64,000 bases of DNA from Meconema thalassinum. Taxonomy: Eukaryota; Arthropoda; Insecta; Orthoptera; Tettigoniidae. Shown one piece after another: positions 54,534 through 64,000 of the stretch. Position 1 is the stretch's first letter. Each line of letters opens with the position of its first letter. The position numbers and the translations under genes are program-made. The notes beneath the pieces are model-generated. The model saw only the letters and a program-made list of their open reading frames with translations, did not search any database and was not told the DNA's origin. The stretch is from positions 293,565,065 to 293,629,064 of the forward strand of contig OX336395.1 in NCBI GenBank assembly GCA_946902985.2. Direction: 5' to 3'.

Positions 54534-55070
54534 ATAACAAATATCCACCTTACAATACAATGTTTATCAATCACTATTTTTTTACGATTGATACATGTTT
54601 CTTGAGTCAAATAGCACAATAAATTCTCACAGTTCAATCTAAAACTAATAAGTGTGACATTCTCAATAAAATTTAAGATTCTCACGGTCGTCAAATACAA
54701 TTAAAAACAAACAAATAAAACACTTAAAGAATATTTCAAATCCAGGTAAAATCCCTTTTCTGATTTCGGCGGGGGACTCCCGATTTTCCGTAGTTTTCCC
54801 GCCTCACGATTACTCAAGTTATCCTGTCTTATAAGATAATGACAAAGGGATTTTACCCAGATTTTAAATATTCTTTAAGTATTTTATTTCTTTGTTTTTA
54901 ATTGTATTTGACGACTGTGAAAATCTTAAATTTTATTGAGAATGTCACACTTATTAGTTTTAGATTGAACTGTGAGAATTTATTCTGCCATTTGACTGAA
55001 GAACATGTATCAATCGTAAAAACAATATAGTGATTGATAAACATTGTATTGTAAAGTGGATATTTGTTAT
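54534..55070. repeat. Second palindrome, ~226-bp arms
   Basis: The left arm (54534-54758) and right arm (54844-55070) are reverse complements (ATAACAAATATCCACC against its complement at the right edge). The 85-bp centre matches, in inverted orientation, the right subterminal part of the hAT at 51770 (CGTAGTTTTCCCGCCTCACG; compare 53340-53395). No coding content. Confidence 0.9.
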
Positions 55071-55072
55071 GA

Positions 55073-55774
55073 ATGGTGGCCACTCAAATCGGTCAACAAT
55101 TTTCCAGGAGTTTTCCAGGAATTTTCCAAGAGTAATTCTCATTTTTTCAGACTTAAAAATAAGCGTGAGTCCCGGAGAGGGTGAGGGTGGCTTTATCCGT
55201 TCCCTACTTCAAGACCGAAGTAAAGCAGTTGTGTTTGGTCTACTTTTACAGATGTTGACGAAAATTAGTGGTGATTGCGTTATTGATACGCAAGCCTACA
55301 CACAAATGATTTAATTGTAGTTTAAAAAAAAAAGCCTTGTGACTCAAATATCTGCTTTAAAAAAGAGAGAAAAGAATGCCGCCTGCAATTTTATTGCAGT
55401 CAAGTTGTCTATACTCAATATATTTTGCAAAAATACTATCGCGTATTCTCCCAGACAGAAACAGGTAGCCTGAGGAAATTTCTTTGGTTAACAATAGAGT
55501 GCTCACCCAAAACCGCAGCGGACTGTAAGTTAAAACACGGCGCGTCAATTTCCGGTTAAAATAAACAGGGTTTGCAGAGCGACCGCTAGATGGCCCTTGC
55601 TACCCCATCCGCGATATCATGACGTCGAGGACTAAGAGCAGACTGGGAATTTTAGCAGAGGATGGAAAGATTTTTATAATTATCAGTGGCTATTTTCCAG
55701 GAGTTTTCAAATTTTTCGTCATTTTCCAAGAGTTTTCCAGGATTTCCAGGTTTTCTAAGAGTAGTGGCCACCAT
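55073..55774. mobile_element. Short hAT-like non-autonomous element
   Basis: The ends are ATGGTGGCCACTC and GTAGTGGCCACCAT, with phrases TTTTCCAGGAGTTTTCC near both ends. Flanks GTTATGA and GTTATAG give a partial TSD. No transposase. Confidence 0.7.
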
Positions 55775-55987
55775 GGTTATAGTAAGTCATAATAAGAGAC
55801 GAGAATTTGCCTATTTGCCTATTTTATTCCTGTATTTAGAAACGTAGGCTTTCGAGATATAAATCCGTTTTAGGTTCTTTTAGGCTAGATTTCGTTGGTT
55901 TTATTGTGCCTATAAATGCCTATTTCAAGGGTTTGTGCCTATTTGGAGTATAATTGCCTATTTGATGCCTTTTGACTGTATTTTAAA

Positions 55988-56759
55988 GTGCATTATATTG
56001 CAGCTGGTGTGCTCGAGAGAAGTATATTCTCATTTCTCAATATGTGTTTACCCCACGGAAAAGAATGGGAATTCTCAGATGTCGCCAGAAATTGCGCTTG
56101 GGAAATCTTCATCAGAAGAAACAAGGAACAATTTGACCTCGAAGCCTTCAACCCCTCCAGAAATGGAGCTTGGGAAATTTTCATCAGAAGAAACAAGGAA
56201 CAATTTGACCTCGAAGCCTTCAACCCCTCCAACCTCGCAAGACACATGAAATGAAAATCCACAGCCTGCTTCCAGTCTCCTACCTGGTCAGGAATGGAAT
56301 GAATGACCCCGATCTAGCAGCGAGGATATGGACTGTGCCGGCTGCCGAGGCCTGGCGCACTCCTCTGGGGCAATGATTAAATGAATCATTGAATGAAATG
56401 AAATGATAGTGGAGAGTGTTGCTGGAATGAAATTTTGACAGGGATAACCGGAGTACCCGGAGAAAAACCTGTCTGCCTCCCGTTTTGTCCAGCACAGATC
56501 TCACATGGAGTGACCGGGATTTGAACCACGGACCTAGCGGTGAGAGGCCGGCGTGCTGCCGCTTAAGCCAAGGAGGCTTCTCGCAAGACACATGCGAGGA
56601 CCAATCAACGTAGAATTATGTTGCACAACCCGTATCCCCTACCTCCCTCTCGATGCGAACTGTGTAAGCGTACGCTTTATCTTCACTTCAGATTCAGAAC
56701 CTTGTGTGATTTATTGCGAAGAAGAAGTGTGTCCGTGGCAATGCCGAAATATAAATTAA
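55988..56759 (+). other. Unrecognised open frame with a 66-bp duplication
   Basis: From 55988 the frame contains AWEIFIRRNKEQFDLEAFNPS twice in a row, a 66-bp tandem duplication at about 56091-56223. It is interrupted by the SINE at 56249. Discounting the SINE and one TSD copy (346 bp), the frame continues without a stop to 56759. The product would be about 140 residues with several Cys. I do not know the family. It may be sequence captured by the hAT. Confidence 0.45.
56249..56579 (-). mobile_element. SINE in hAT, 15-bp TSD
   Basis: Flanked by CTCGCAAGACACATG (56234-56248 and 56580-56594), perfect. On the minus strand it begins GAAGCCTCCTTGGCTTAAGC and has GTGGTTCAAATCCCGGTCAC as B box. It ends in an ATTTCATG-type tail. 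Relative at 30546-30735. Confidence 0.95.
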
Positions 56760-57817
56760 CGAAGTCTTACTGACTGAAGCAGTGGGTCACAGGGGATACC
56801 AATTTCACTTCCGATGGAAGAGTAGTCTTCTGCCAAGCTTGCTGTAAAGAGGTAAGGTTGTTTGTTCCTTTTATGTTTTTGTGATTGAGAACTACGATCA
56901 CATTTCATTGAAGCTTTTATAGGCCTATTAATTTAAGTATTGTGGCAAGTTGTTTTGTTGCAATGCTGTATTAGACATGAACTCTCAATAATTTATATAT
57001 AAAATGTAAATAATCATTTAATTACTGAACGAGGAGTTAGAACACTGGTGGTCTCTTGTCACAGAGTGGATGAAGATTAAAAATCGGTATTTTGAACTAT
57101 GATTCATTTCCTGTGAAAATAGATATTTACAACTTAAATGCAATTTTCTTGTTAAAGTCGCGAGTAACTTTCACCAGCGTGTGTGTGGGCTCTAGTGAAC
57201 TCTGTTACGCCTCCGCTAAGCCTTCGCGAATCTTAGGTTGCAGGTCCAATGTGGCGTGGCTAGGACGATGTCACAGCGTGTTTTGCAAGGCTGCGAAGAC
57301 TATCTTTACAAGTCCAGGCCAGTGAAAAGACCATTGGTCTGGATTGGTGGGGTCCAGTTCGTAACCATTGTGCTAGAGGCAACCAAACAGTCTGGGGAAG
57401 CGTTAAGCTCCCAGGTTAGGGCCGTGAAGCTGCCAACAAGCCTCTAGCATCCCCTCTAGAGTCTTGCAAAAGTGTGACAAAAAGTAAGGATGTAGGATTG
57501 TTGAAGTAGTCTGGGGAAGTTTGGAAGGAACCTCTGGGTAGATAGCCGCTGTCAGGGAAAAGTTTGATAGGGTCCTGCAGAGGAATCCAGGATGGGAAGC
57601 AGTGGTAAAGGTAGCCAGTGTGCTACGAGCTGAGGTAGATGAAGCAATTGACCTAAAACCAGATGCAGTGGCTTCGTTAAAGTTTTGCCCAATCACTTCA
57701 TGTGATGTTGAGAGATCTTTCTCTCAATATAAAAACATTATTCATGACAGGAGAACAAACTTATTACCAGAAAACATTGAAAAGTTGCCTGTTGTTAATT
57801 CTTTTTACAGTAATTAA
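56725..57817 (+). pseudogene. hAT transposase, N- and C-terminal remnants
   Basis: The N-terminus is at about 56738-56850: MPKYKLTKSY, a stop, then DGRVVFCQACCKE, the start of a BED-like finger. The C-terminus is at about 57602-57817: LKFCPITSCDVERSFSQYKN and DRRTNLLPENIEKL, the classic hAT dimerisation motif, followed by a stop. The part between (56860-57600) is not recognisable as transposase and may be foreign. Confidence 0.85.
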
Positions 57818-58129
57818 ATATGTTATTAAATTATAAGAACTTTTTCCATGCCTATTTTACACGTTAGTGCCTATTTACATGCCTATTTTGGCTATTTTAA
57901 GAGCCTATATGCCTGCCTATTTTAACTGTTTTTAGTGCCTATAATTCTCGTCTCTAGTCATAATCAATACGGGAAAAGATAGAAATATGACTTAAGTCCT
58001 AGATTTACATAATAAATGCATTCATAATCTGTAAATGAAATACTGCCCAAGACTATTAAAAAGGGACAGTATAGGGGAGGGGTCAAAGACATGAACATCA
58101 TGAGCTCCATGCACCAACTAAATACACAC

Positions 58130-58368
58130 CTGCTTGGCCTTCTCAGCGATCTGTTCTTGGCTGCCGAGAGATGTGTCGTACACTGATGATACGGAATGTT
58201 GCCGTGTGTGCTGACGGTTCGAGCTAGGAACTGATGGGAACTTGTGCTTCACTGGGGATGTGATGGGGGAAATGTTCTGGTTGACTAAACCACCCGGGCC
58301 AGGAACTCGCCCCGGGCTCGTGGTGGCAACAGTGCTCCCTGTGGAACTAGGGGATATCGACGTAACAC
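58130..58368 (-). CDS. dom: domino exon A: linker before the HSA domain
   Basis: A 239-bp exon: two bases finishing a codon, then 79 codons, phase 0 at the end. Acceptor TTTTCTTGTAG, donor GTGTGT. The peptide is rich in Ser, Thr, Pro and Gly (TSISPSSTGSTVATTSPGRV, NQNISPITSPVKHKFPSVPS) and ends LGSQEQIAEKAKQ, which leads straight into the HSA start in exon B, as in domino orthologues. The two-base start means an upstream exon ends in phase 1. I did not find that exon in the remaining 5.6 kb. Confidence 0.92.
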
Positions 58369-58860
58369 CTACAAGAAAAATACCTCTATATATAAGTCAG
58401 TCAAAAATACAAAACTCCAGACAGTGTGATTATTCTCTAGTTTTCTTACTTCTCAATCGATGGCTGCCAAACATTACAAAGTGTAGGATATCAAAGGAGT
58501 CGATATAGAATTATACAAGGTAATTACAAGATTGGCAAATGTGCAATAACACTGGGCAACAAATTTTGACTTTCAAAACATTGTGCAAACTTATGAGGAG
58601 ACATATTTCAGCTGTGGTGAATCCAAATCTGCAAAGAGTTTCAGGATTTTGGGCAAAACAGAGATTACTCAATACATAAATTCTGTTCTTGTATGATGTT
58701 TAAGAAGTAAACTGTCAACAGACATAACAGAAAATGTCAGGAGTGGTTTTGCTTCCTCAATGCAACATTTTGATGTTTAACTCACTGCAACTCACTAGTG
58801 CTCATTCATTCAAGGATGGTTGAAGGTCATACAATGTTGTCCAACATCAAACATATATGG
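58369..58860 (-). other. dom: Intron upstream of exon A
   Basis: Ordinary AT-rich intron sequence next to the acceptor. No exon or repeat recognised. Confidence 0.55.
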
Positions 58861-59190
58861 CAGTGGTTCTGAACCCGTAGAAGTCTGCGGACCACTCAGC
58901 GGGAAATTGAATCTTGTACGGACCACCCCTCCTCCTCCACCCTTACCCGTTCCCCCTCCCCCACAATACTCCTTAAGATTTGTAACCCTTCTTCAATAAC
59001 ACTTATTTTAAAGATATTTCCATTTAAAACCTGATAGTCATCGCCGCGAATACATTCGGACGATTCTCGTTCAACGCACATCGTTTTCGAAATCCCCATT
59101 TATTGGCCACTTATTTATACTTGTTGGTGGACCCTTTTCTCTAACGGACCACTCACGAGGCAGTCGCGGACCACCGGTTAAGAACCACTG
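58861..59190. mobile_element. hAT MITE (330 bp)
   Basis: The ends are CAGTGGTTCT and AGAACCACTG, with 8-bp flanks ATATATGG (58853-58860) and ATATACGG (59191-59198), one mismatch. Longer inverted similarity lies around GCGGACCAC. Non-autonomous. Confidence 0.9.
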
Positions 59191-59209
59191 ATATACGGCA
59201 TACAGAAAT

Positions 59210-59735
59210 TATGACTTAATGAACATAAATTGCCCTTGTGTTATAAAACAAGAGGTTTTCAGAAATTTGCAAGGAAGCACACACATGGCGACAATGCTCA
59301 GCATAACATCAACGGAGCACCAGGAGAGATGAATGTCTGACCATCCCAGAAGCATGTGCAGATACAATTGCTTCGGGTGGCACGACGGATGTAGGTCCAC
59401 CCCATTTCCAGGCGCTCAACAATGTGCCCTGCTGTTAAGATACATTGTTGCCTTTGTTTGCAGAGTTGTTGGGACTGAGAAATCAGGATTGCCACAGACA
59501 TAAATTTAATATGAATCACCCTGCATAAGACTGAGTTCATTCTACAGCCTGAAGTTTCATGGTACATCAGTAAGATCCACATGCTCAATTAGAATGTGGG
59601 CCACGCTGAATACGGCTCCACACGTACAAAGTGGGGGAGGCATGCCTTTCTCATAAGGTACAAGTGGGCAGACCTAGCGTGACCTAACCTTAGTCTGCAC
59701 AAAATGACTCTCTGAGATGTCCTGAACTGGCCTAG
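59210..59735 (-). mobile_element. LINE 3' fragment (jockey/I-like)
   Basis: The minus strand encodes, in two frames, RLRLGHARSAHLYLMRK and then PPLCTCGAVFSVAHILIEHV. This is the C-terminal Cys-rich region of non-LTR elements, where relatives have PPxCxxCGxxxTVxHIL. The remainder towards 59210 would be 3' untranslated sequence. Confidence 0.65.
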
Positions 59736-59839
59736 GCCAACACTATCGGTGTGAGTTTGAGAACACTACTTTCAGCACATCTCAATCTCTACTTGTTTAG
59801 CCAAATGCCAGTCAACTCAAGATAGCTGGCATGAATATA

Positions 59840-60600
59840 CAGTAGAACCCCTCTCATCCGCCCTCGGCTGGTCCGTCGCTCCGGTTGATCCGACCGTGCT
59901 CCGAGCCGAACTTGCCTCGACTTGTAGAGGTGACTCACTACCCGTCGCGCCATTGTTGTTATCGCTTGTGCGTTTTAGTGCTCCGTCATCTCTTGTATCG
60001 TTTCTGTCGTCCACGTTTTGTACAGTACAGTACGTACTGCACTGTGAAGGGTTTAGTGCTTACTGTTCGTTGGTTTTACGACATTGTTCTTCTGTGTTCG
60101 TTACAGTACTGAACAGTAATTTGTTTACCGAACATTGTATGTACTGTACAGTTGATTGTGTTGTTTTTCAACATACCAGGAGTGAAACGTAAACATGATG
60201 TTCTTTCATTAAATGAAAAATTACCAGTGCTACGAAGACTGGAAGAAGGGAAATCACTCCAAAAAATTGCCAAGGAACTCAATGGAGGAGTTAGGACAAT
60301 AAAGGATTGAAGAGGTAATCGGTAAAGCACGGAATCATGTACAGTGACGACAGATGGTGATAACGCTATTAAGAATCGCAAAACATTGGAAAACTTGAAC
60401 TGCTTGACAACGCATTGTGGATGTGCTTCTATCAAGAAAGAAGTAGCCTAAAGGAACCCCGATATATTGAGTTCAGAGATAGTTTATTTTAGTGTAAATC
60501 CCTGTTTCAATGTAAATCTGTACATTCCGATAATCTGACCATTTTTGTGTTCCGACCATACCCACAGTCCCAAAGGTGACAGATTACAGGGGTTGTACTG
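59840..60600 (+). mobile_element. Second Tigger/pogo-type element (761 bp)
   Basis: It starts CAGTAGAACCCCTCTCATCC and ends GGGGTTGTACTG, with TA on both sides (59838-59839 and 60601-60602). It keeps the transposase N-terminus, so it is the complement of the first Tigger, which keeps only the C-terminus. Confidence 0.9.
60179..60450 (+). pseudogene. Tigger transposase N-terminal HTH
   Basis: The plus frame reads GVKRKHDVLSLNEKLPVLRR, LEEGKSLQKIAKELNGGVRT, IKD and then a stop. This is the CENP-B/psq-type helix-turn-helix of pogo transposases. After two stops the frame continues KNRKTLENLN and ends near 60450. The DDE domain is deleted. Confidence 0.88.
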
Positions 60601-61547
60601 TAGTGACAATCAATGTCTTCCTCGACAGGATACAAGAGCTACAAGTTCAGCAGCTCACGAGTTTAGAAAGGAAAGTTACTATACCCCAGGAAAAACAAGC
60701 AAAACCGTATATATTGAAACCTGGCTTACTTTGCGAGTGCTGGGGATTAAGAAATTAGTTATCGAGGTTTTAAGGGACGTAACAGCGAGGTCATCTGCCC
60801 CTTTAGGAATTAAGTCTTCAATAAGTGCAAGAAAAAGTACATTTAAAAAAAATTGACATGCCCTAGAACACTTCTTGGTCAACAGTAGCATTTAGCGTTC
60901 AGTTGACCACCTGATGGCCTCATCAGCTTAATAGTCCAGTTATTGTTACTAGCACGAGACATCTGAAGAGGCCTAACAGAGGTCTCATCAGTTTATGATA
61001 GCCAAATAAACAGTTAATGACTGTTACACAAAATAAATAACACCAGATTAGAATGTTACTGACCCTAAAATATCAATTCTATTGAACACAATTAAGTTTG
61101 TCTTCCTCGACAGGGTACACCAGCCATAGGTTCACACGGCTCGTGAGTTTAAAAGGAAAGTTACTATACCCCAGGAAAAACAAGCAAAACCAGATATATT
61201 GTAACCTGGCTTACTTTGTGAGCACTGGGGATTTAGGAATTAGTTATCGAGGATTTAAGGGGCGTAACAGCGAGGTCATCCCTCCCTTTAGGTCGTCATC
61301 ATCATCTTGCACAATTTCCAGCCACTGGCCGGGGCTGTTTGGAACACAAGACTCTCCAACGTCTTCTGTCTTCCCACCATCTCTCAGCCTCCACCCTTGT
61401 CCAGTCTTCTCCTCTATTCTTCACGCTTTCTTCCATCCCCTTCAGCCACCTGTCTCTCGGTCTTCCATTAGGTCTCTTTCCTTCCCACTTCGTCTCGTGT
61501 ATCCTCCTGGGTATCCTCTTCTCCATTCGCTTTACATGTCCATACCA

Positions 61548-62151
61548 CATGGTGTCCACAGAATTTTCAATGTCATTTTTCCTGACTTTAAGTCATCTTA
61601 ACATCGGAAAAGAGGTTTATTGAGCAAAAATATTTATATCTCTTTTCATTAGCAGAATTTGCCCAACGCTTGCTTCTTTATTCATTTAAAATAGAAAATA
61701 AGGTAAATTATAATGCAATAACACATAAATCAAAGTACTTAATGGGGGGGCAGATGACTTCATAGTTCCGCCCCTTAAAACAACAATAACTAACATATAA
61801 ATGAAGTACTTAATAACCTAAACTATAGTGATGGGGTCGCCACATCCCTACGCCAACGCAAAAAAAGCGTACAAAAAATAGGTAAAGGAGGTTTTTACTA
61901 TGATGTACTGTAAAAATGGAAACTTACCATAATGTCCAGCGAGTTATTGATTTTTATCTTTAGAGATTAGTTGAACTAGTAACATCAAAATATGACTGTA
62001 AAACACAAAATACTGTATGGTTAATATAAAATTCCTAACTTTCTAATACTTTTCGCCATTTTTTCCTGACTCATGCCATTTTTCACACTTTTTCCTGACT
62101 TTTCCTGACCAAAAAAAAAATTCCTGACTTTTCCTGCCTGTGGACACCATG
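61548..62151. mobile_element. hAT-like MITE in the LINE
   Basis: The ends are CATGGTGTCCACAG and CTGTGGACACCATG. Flanks ATACCA (61542-61547) and ATACTA (62152-62157) are a short imperfect TSD, and the sister LINE at 63510 reads through the site. Phrases TTTTTCCTGACTTT lie inside both ends. A micro-insertion is nested at 61744. Confidence 0.87.
61744..61803 (+). mobile_element. ~60-bp micro-insertion flanked by 11-bp TSD
   Basis: GGGGGGGCAGATGACTTC...CAATAACTAACATATAAATG lies between AAGTACTTAAT copies (61733-61743 and 61804-61814). It has the same core as the copies at 3054 and 46958, with a slightly longer tail. Confidence 0.85.
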
Positions 62152-63509
62152 ATACTATCTAAGTCTAGATTTCTCTATACCATCCTGTAATGGTTCCTCC
62201 TTCATTAATTCTCTGGTCCTCTCATTTCTTATTCTGTCCATCTTTGTAGCTCCAATACTGCTTCTCAAGAACCTCATCTCACCTGCCTGTATTCTTCTCT
62301 CCTCCCTTCCTTTCATAACCCTTGTCTCTGAGGCATACGTCAGGATAGGGACATAGTAAGTCCGGTATATGACTTGTTTGCTGTTCCGAGGGACATCCTT
62401 GCTCCACATCATGCTTCTCACACTCCTCCGGAATGCTTCTGCCTGTCTCCCCCGCTAATTTATTTCTCTATCATTTCTTCCATTATCTTGTATCAGGCTT
62501 CCCAGACACTTGAAACTCTCCACTATCTTCAGCAGTTCTCCACCAATTAGGTATTAGTCATCAATGAGTGCAGTCCAGTTATTGTTACTAGCATGAGACA
62601 TCTGGAGAGCCTTAACGGAGGCCTCATCAGTTTAACGGTCCATAGGTACAAATGAGTTATTGTTAATAGCACGAGACATCTGGAGAGGCCTAACAGAGGT
62701 CTCATCAGTTTATGCCAGCCAAATAAACAGTTCATGACAGTTACAACAAAAAAAACAGATTAGAATGTTACTGTCCCTAAAATATCAAATCTATTGATCA
62801 CAATTAAGTTTGTCTTCCTCGACAGGGTACACCAGCCATAGGTTCAAACGGCTCGTGAGTTTAAAAAGGAAAGTTTCTATACCCCAGGAAAAACGAGCAA
62901 AACCAGATATATTGTAACCTGGCTTACTTTGTGAGCACTGGGGATTTAGGAATTAGTTATCGAGGATTTCAGAGGCGCAACAGCGAGGTTATCCTACCCT
63001 TTAGGTATGAAGTCTCAAATAAATGCAAGAAAAAGTACATTCAATAATAATTGACATGCCAAGTATAAAATATTATCTAGAACACTTCTTGGTCAACCGT
63101 AGCATTTAACGTTCAGTTGACCACCTGATGGCCTCAGTTTAACGGTCCAGTTATTGTAACTACACGAGACATCTGGAGAGGCCTAACAGAGGTCTCATCA
63201 GTTTATGCCAGCCAAATAAAGAGTTAATCACAGTTACACAAAATAACACCAGATTAGAATGTTACTGTCCCTAAAATATCAATTCTATTGATCACAATTA
63301 AGTTTGTCTTCCTCGACAGGGTACACCAGCCATAGGATCACACGGCTCGCGAGTTTAAAAGGAAAGTTACTATACCCCAGGAAAAAAAAGCAAAACCAGA
63401 TTTATTGTAACCTGGCGTACTTTGTGAGCACTGGGGATTTAGAAATTAGTTATCGAGGTTTTAAGGGGCGTAACAGTGAGGTCATCCTTCCCTTTAGGTC
63501 ATCATCATC

Positions 63510-64000
63510 ATCTTGCACAGTTTGCAGCCACTGGCCGGGTCTGTTTGGAACACAATCCTCTCCAACGTCTTCTGTCTTCCCACCATCTCTCAGCCTCCAC
63601 ACTTGTCCAGTCTTCTCCCCTCTTCTTCACACTTTCATCCACCCCCTTCAGCCACCTGTCCCTCTCCTTCCCACTTTTTTTCGTGTATCCTCCTGGGTAT
63701 CTTCTTCTCCTCCATTCGCTTTACATGCCCATACCATCTAAGTCTAGATTTCTCTATACCATCCTGTAATGGTTCCTCCTTCATTAATTCTCTGGTCATT
63801 TCATTTCTAATTCTGACCATCTTTGTAGCTCCAATACTGCTTCTCAAGAACCTCATCTCACTGGCCTGTATTTTGCCCTTCTCCCTTCCCTTCATAACCC
63901 ACGTCTCTGAGGCATACGTCAGGATAGGGTCATAGTAAGTCCGGTATATGACTTGTTTGCTGTTCTGAGGGACATCCTTGCTCCATATCATGCTTCTCAC
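63510..64000 (-). mobile_element. LINE 3' part, continues past the window
   Basis: The tail of CAT repeats (63499-63511) and C-terminal coding sequence in shifting frames: DVPQNSKQVIYRTYYDPILT, FLRSSIGATKMVRIRNEM, LRWYGHVKRMEEKKIPRRIH. It is co-linear with 61295-62560 without the MITE. A deletion near 63660 relative to that copy shifts the frame. Confidence 0.9.

Larger units (their letters stand above)
55794..57955 (+). mobile_element. hAT element with transposase remnants
   Basis: The ends are AGAGACGAGAATTTG and ATAATTCTCGTCTCT, with AGTCATAAT on both sides (55785-55793 and 57956-57964), 8-9 bp as for hAT. Subterminal GCCTATTT phrases repeat many times at both ends. N- and C-terminal pieces of a plus-strand transposase remain. 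A SINE sits at 56249. Confidence 0.9.
49822..58129 (-). other. dom: domino intron A-B (8.3 kb)
   Basis: The donor beside 58130 reads GTGTGT and the acceptor beside 49821 reads TACCAG. The interval holds a TTAA-flanked MITE, a hAT with nested piggyBac and SINE, two palindromes, a second short hAT and a third hAT with a nested SINE. The first 300 bp (49822-50123) contain nothing I recognise. Confidence 0.92.
61295..62560 (-). mobile_element. LINE 3' fragment split by hAT MITE
   Basis: The tail (CATCATCATC, 61297-61307) and the C-terminal coding part (GRPRDRWLKGMEESVKNRGE, 61295-61547) are separated by a 600-bp insertion from the upstream part (DVPRNSKQVIYRTYYVPILT, FLRSSIGATKMDRIRNER, 62155-62560). 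The family is related to LINE C but distinct, and the copy at 63510 is its closest relative here. Confidence 0.9.
60603..63510. repeat. Duplicated block of ~490-bp tandem units and LINE ends
   Basis: Four related units begin near 60603, 60935, 62640 and 63135 (phrases CACGAGACATCTGGAGAGGC, GTCTTCCTCGACAGGGTACA, GAGTTTAAAAGGAAAGTTAC). Units two and four both run at the same point (CCCTTTAGGT) into the tail of the same LINE. The arrangement is two units plus LINE, twice over, so the block has been duplicated. A short fifth piece is at 62560-62640. Confidence 0.85.

Overview
The window is animal nuclear DNA, almost certainly from an insect with a large, transposon-rich genome. Five coding exons on the minus strand, each with canonical splice sites and phases that fit together, belong to one host gene: the SWR1/p400-class chromatin remodeller domino (SRCAP/EP400 orthologue). 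The repeat content (long introns, many tRNA-derived SINEs, RTE-like LINEs with ATG-repeat tails, hAT, piggyBac, pogo/Tigger and Penelope elements) fits a polyneopteran such as an orthopteran or stick insect. That placement is inference only.

The gene runs right to left: exon A 58130-58368, exon B 49636-49821, exon C 46394-46534, exon D 45277-45478 and exon E 633-844. Together they encode a low-complexity linker, the HSA domain (exons B and C, which binds actin and actin-related proteins), a conserved helix that follows it, and the acidic segment before the Snf2 ATPase. The 5' end and the ATPase exons lie outside the window. Everything else is intron, and the D-E intron alone is 44.4 kb.

The introns are built of nested insertions, many bounded by target-site duplications (TSDs). 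At 4550-16504 a LINE is split by a 10.2-kb hAT element. That hAT holds a second LINE, itself split by a Tigger element, and a second hAT that carries a SINE. Further along come a LINE with a poly-A tail (17929-20196), a Penelope element with 707-bp inverted arms and hammerhead-ribozyme-like motifs (22915-25116), a solo LTR (25248-25938), several hAT elements (27179-29571, 31414-33586, 37545-39476, 42194-44534), and a second Penelope remnant with hammerhead-like motifs (35638-36996). The smaller introns hold SINEs, LINE ends and piggyBac MITEs. The 8.3-kb A-B intron also carries a palindromic mariner-type element (53462-54529), a second palindrome (54534-55070) and more hAT elements. Upstream of exon A are a hAT MITE, a LINE end, a Tigger element, and a duplicated block of tandem repeat plus LINE (60603-64000).

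The host exons are the only sequence here that looks functional for the organism. Almost every transposon gene is truncated or frameshifted. I did not find a wholly new system. The best candidates for second looks are the paired hammerhead-like motifs in inverted Penelope arms, a set of about 50-bp insertions with their own TSDs, and the satellite-like arrays inside hAT elements.
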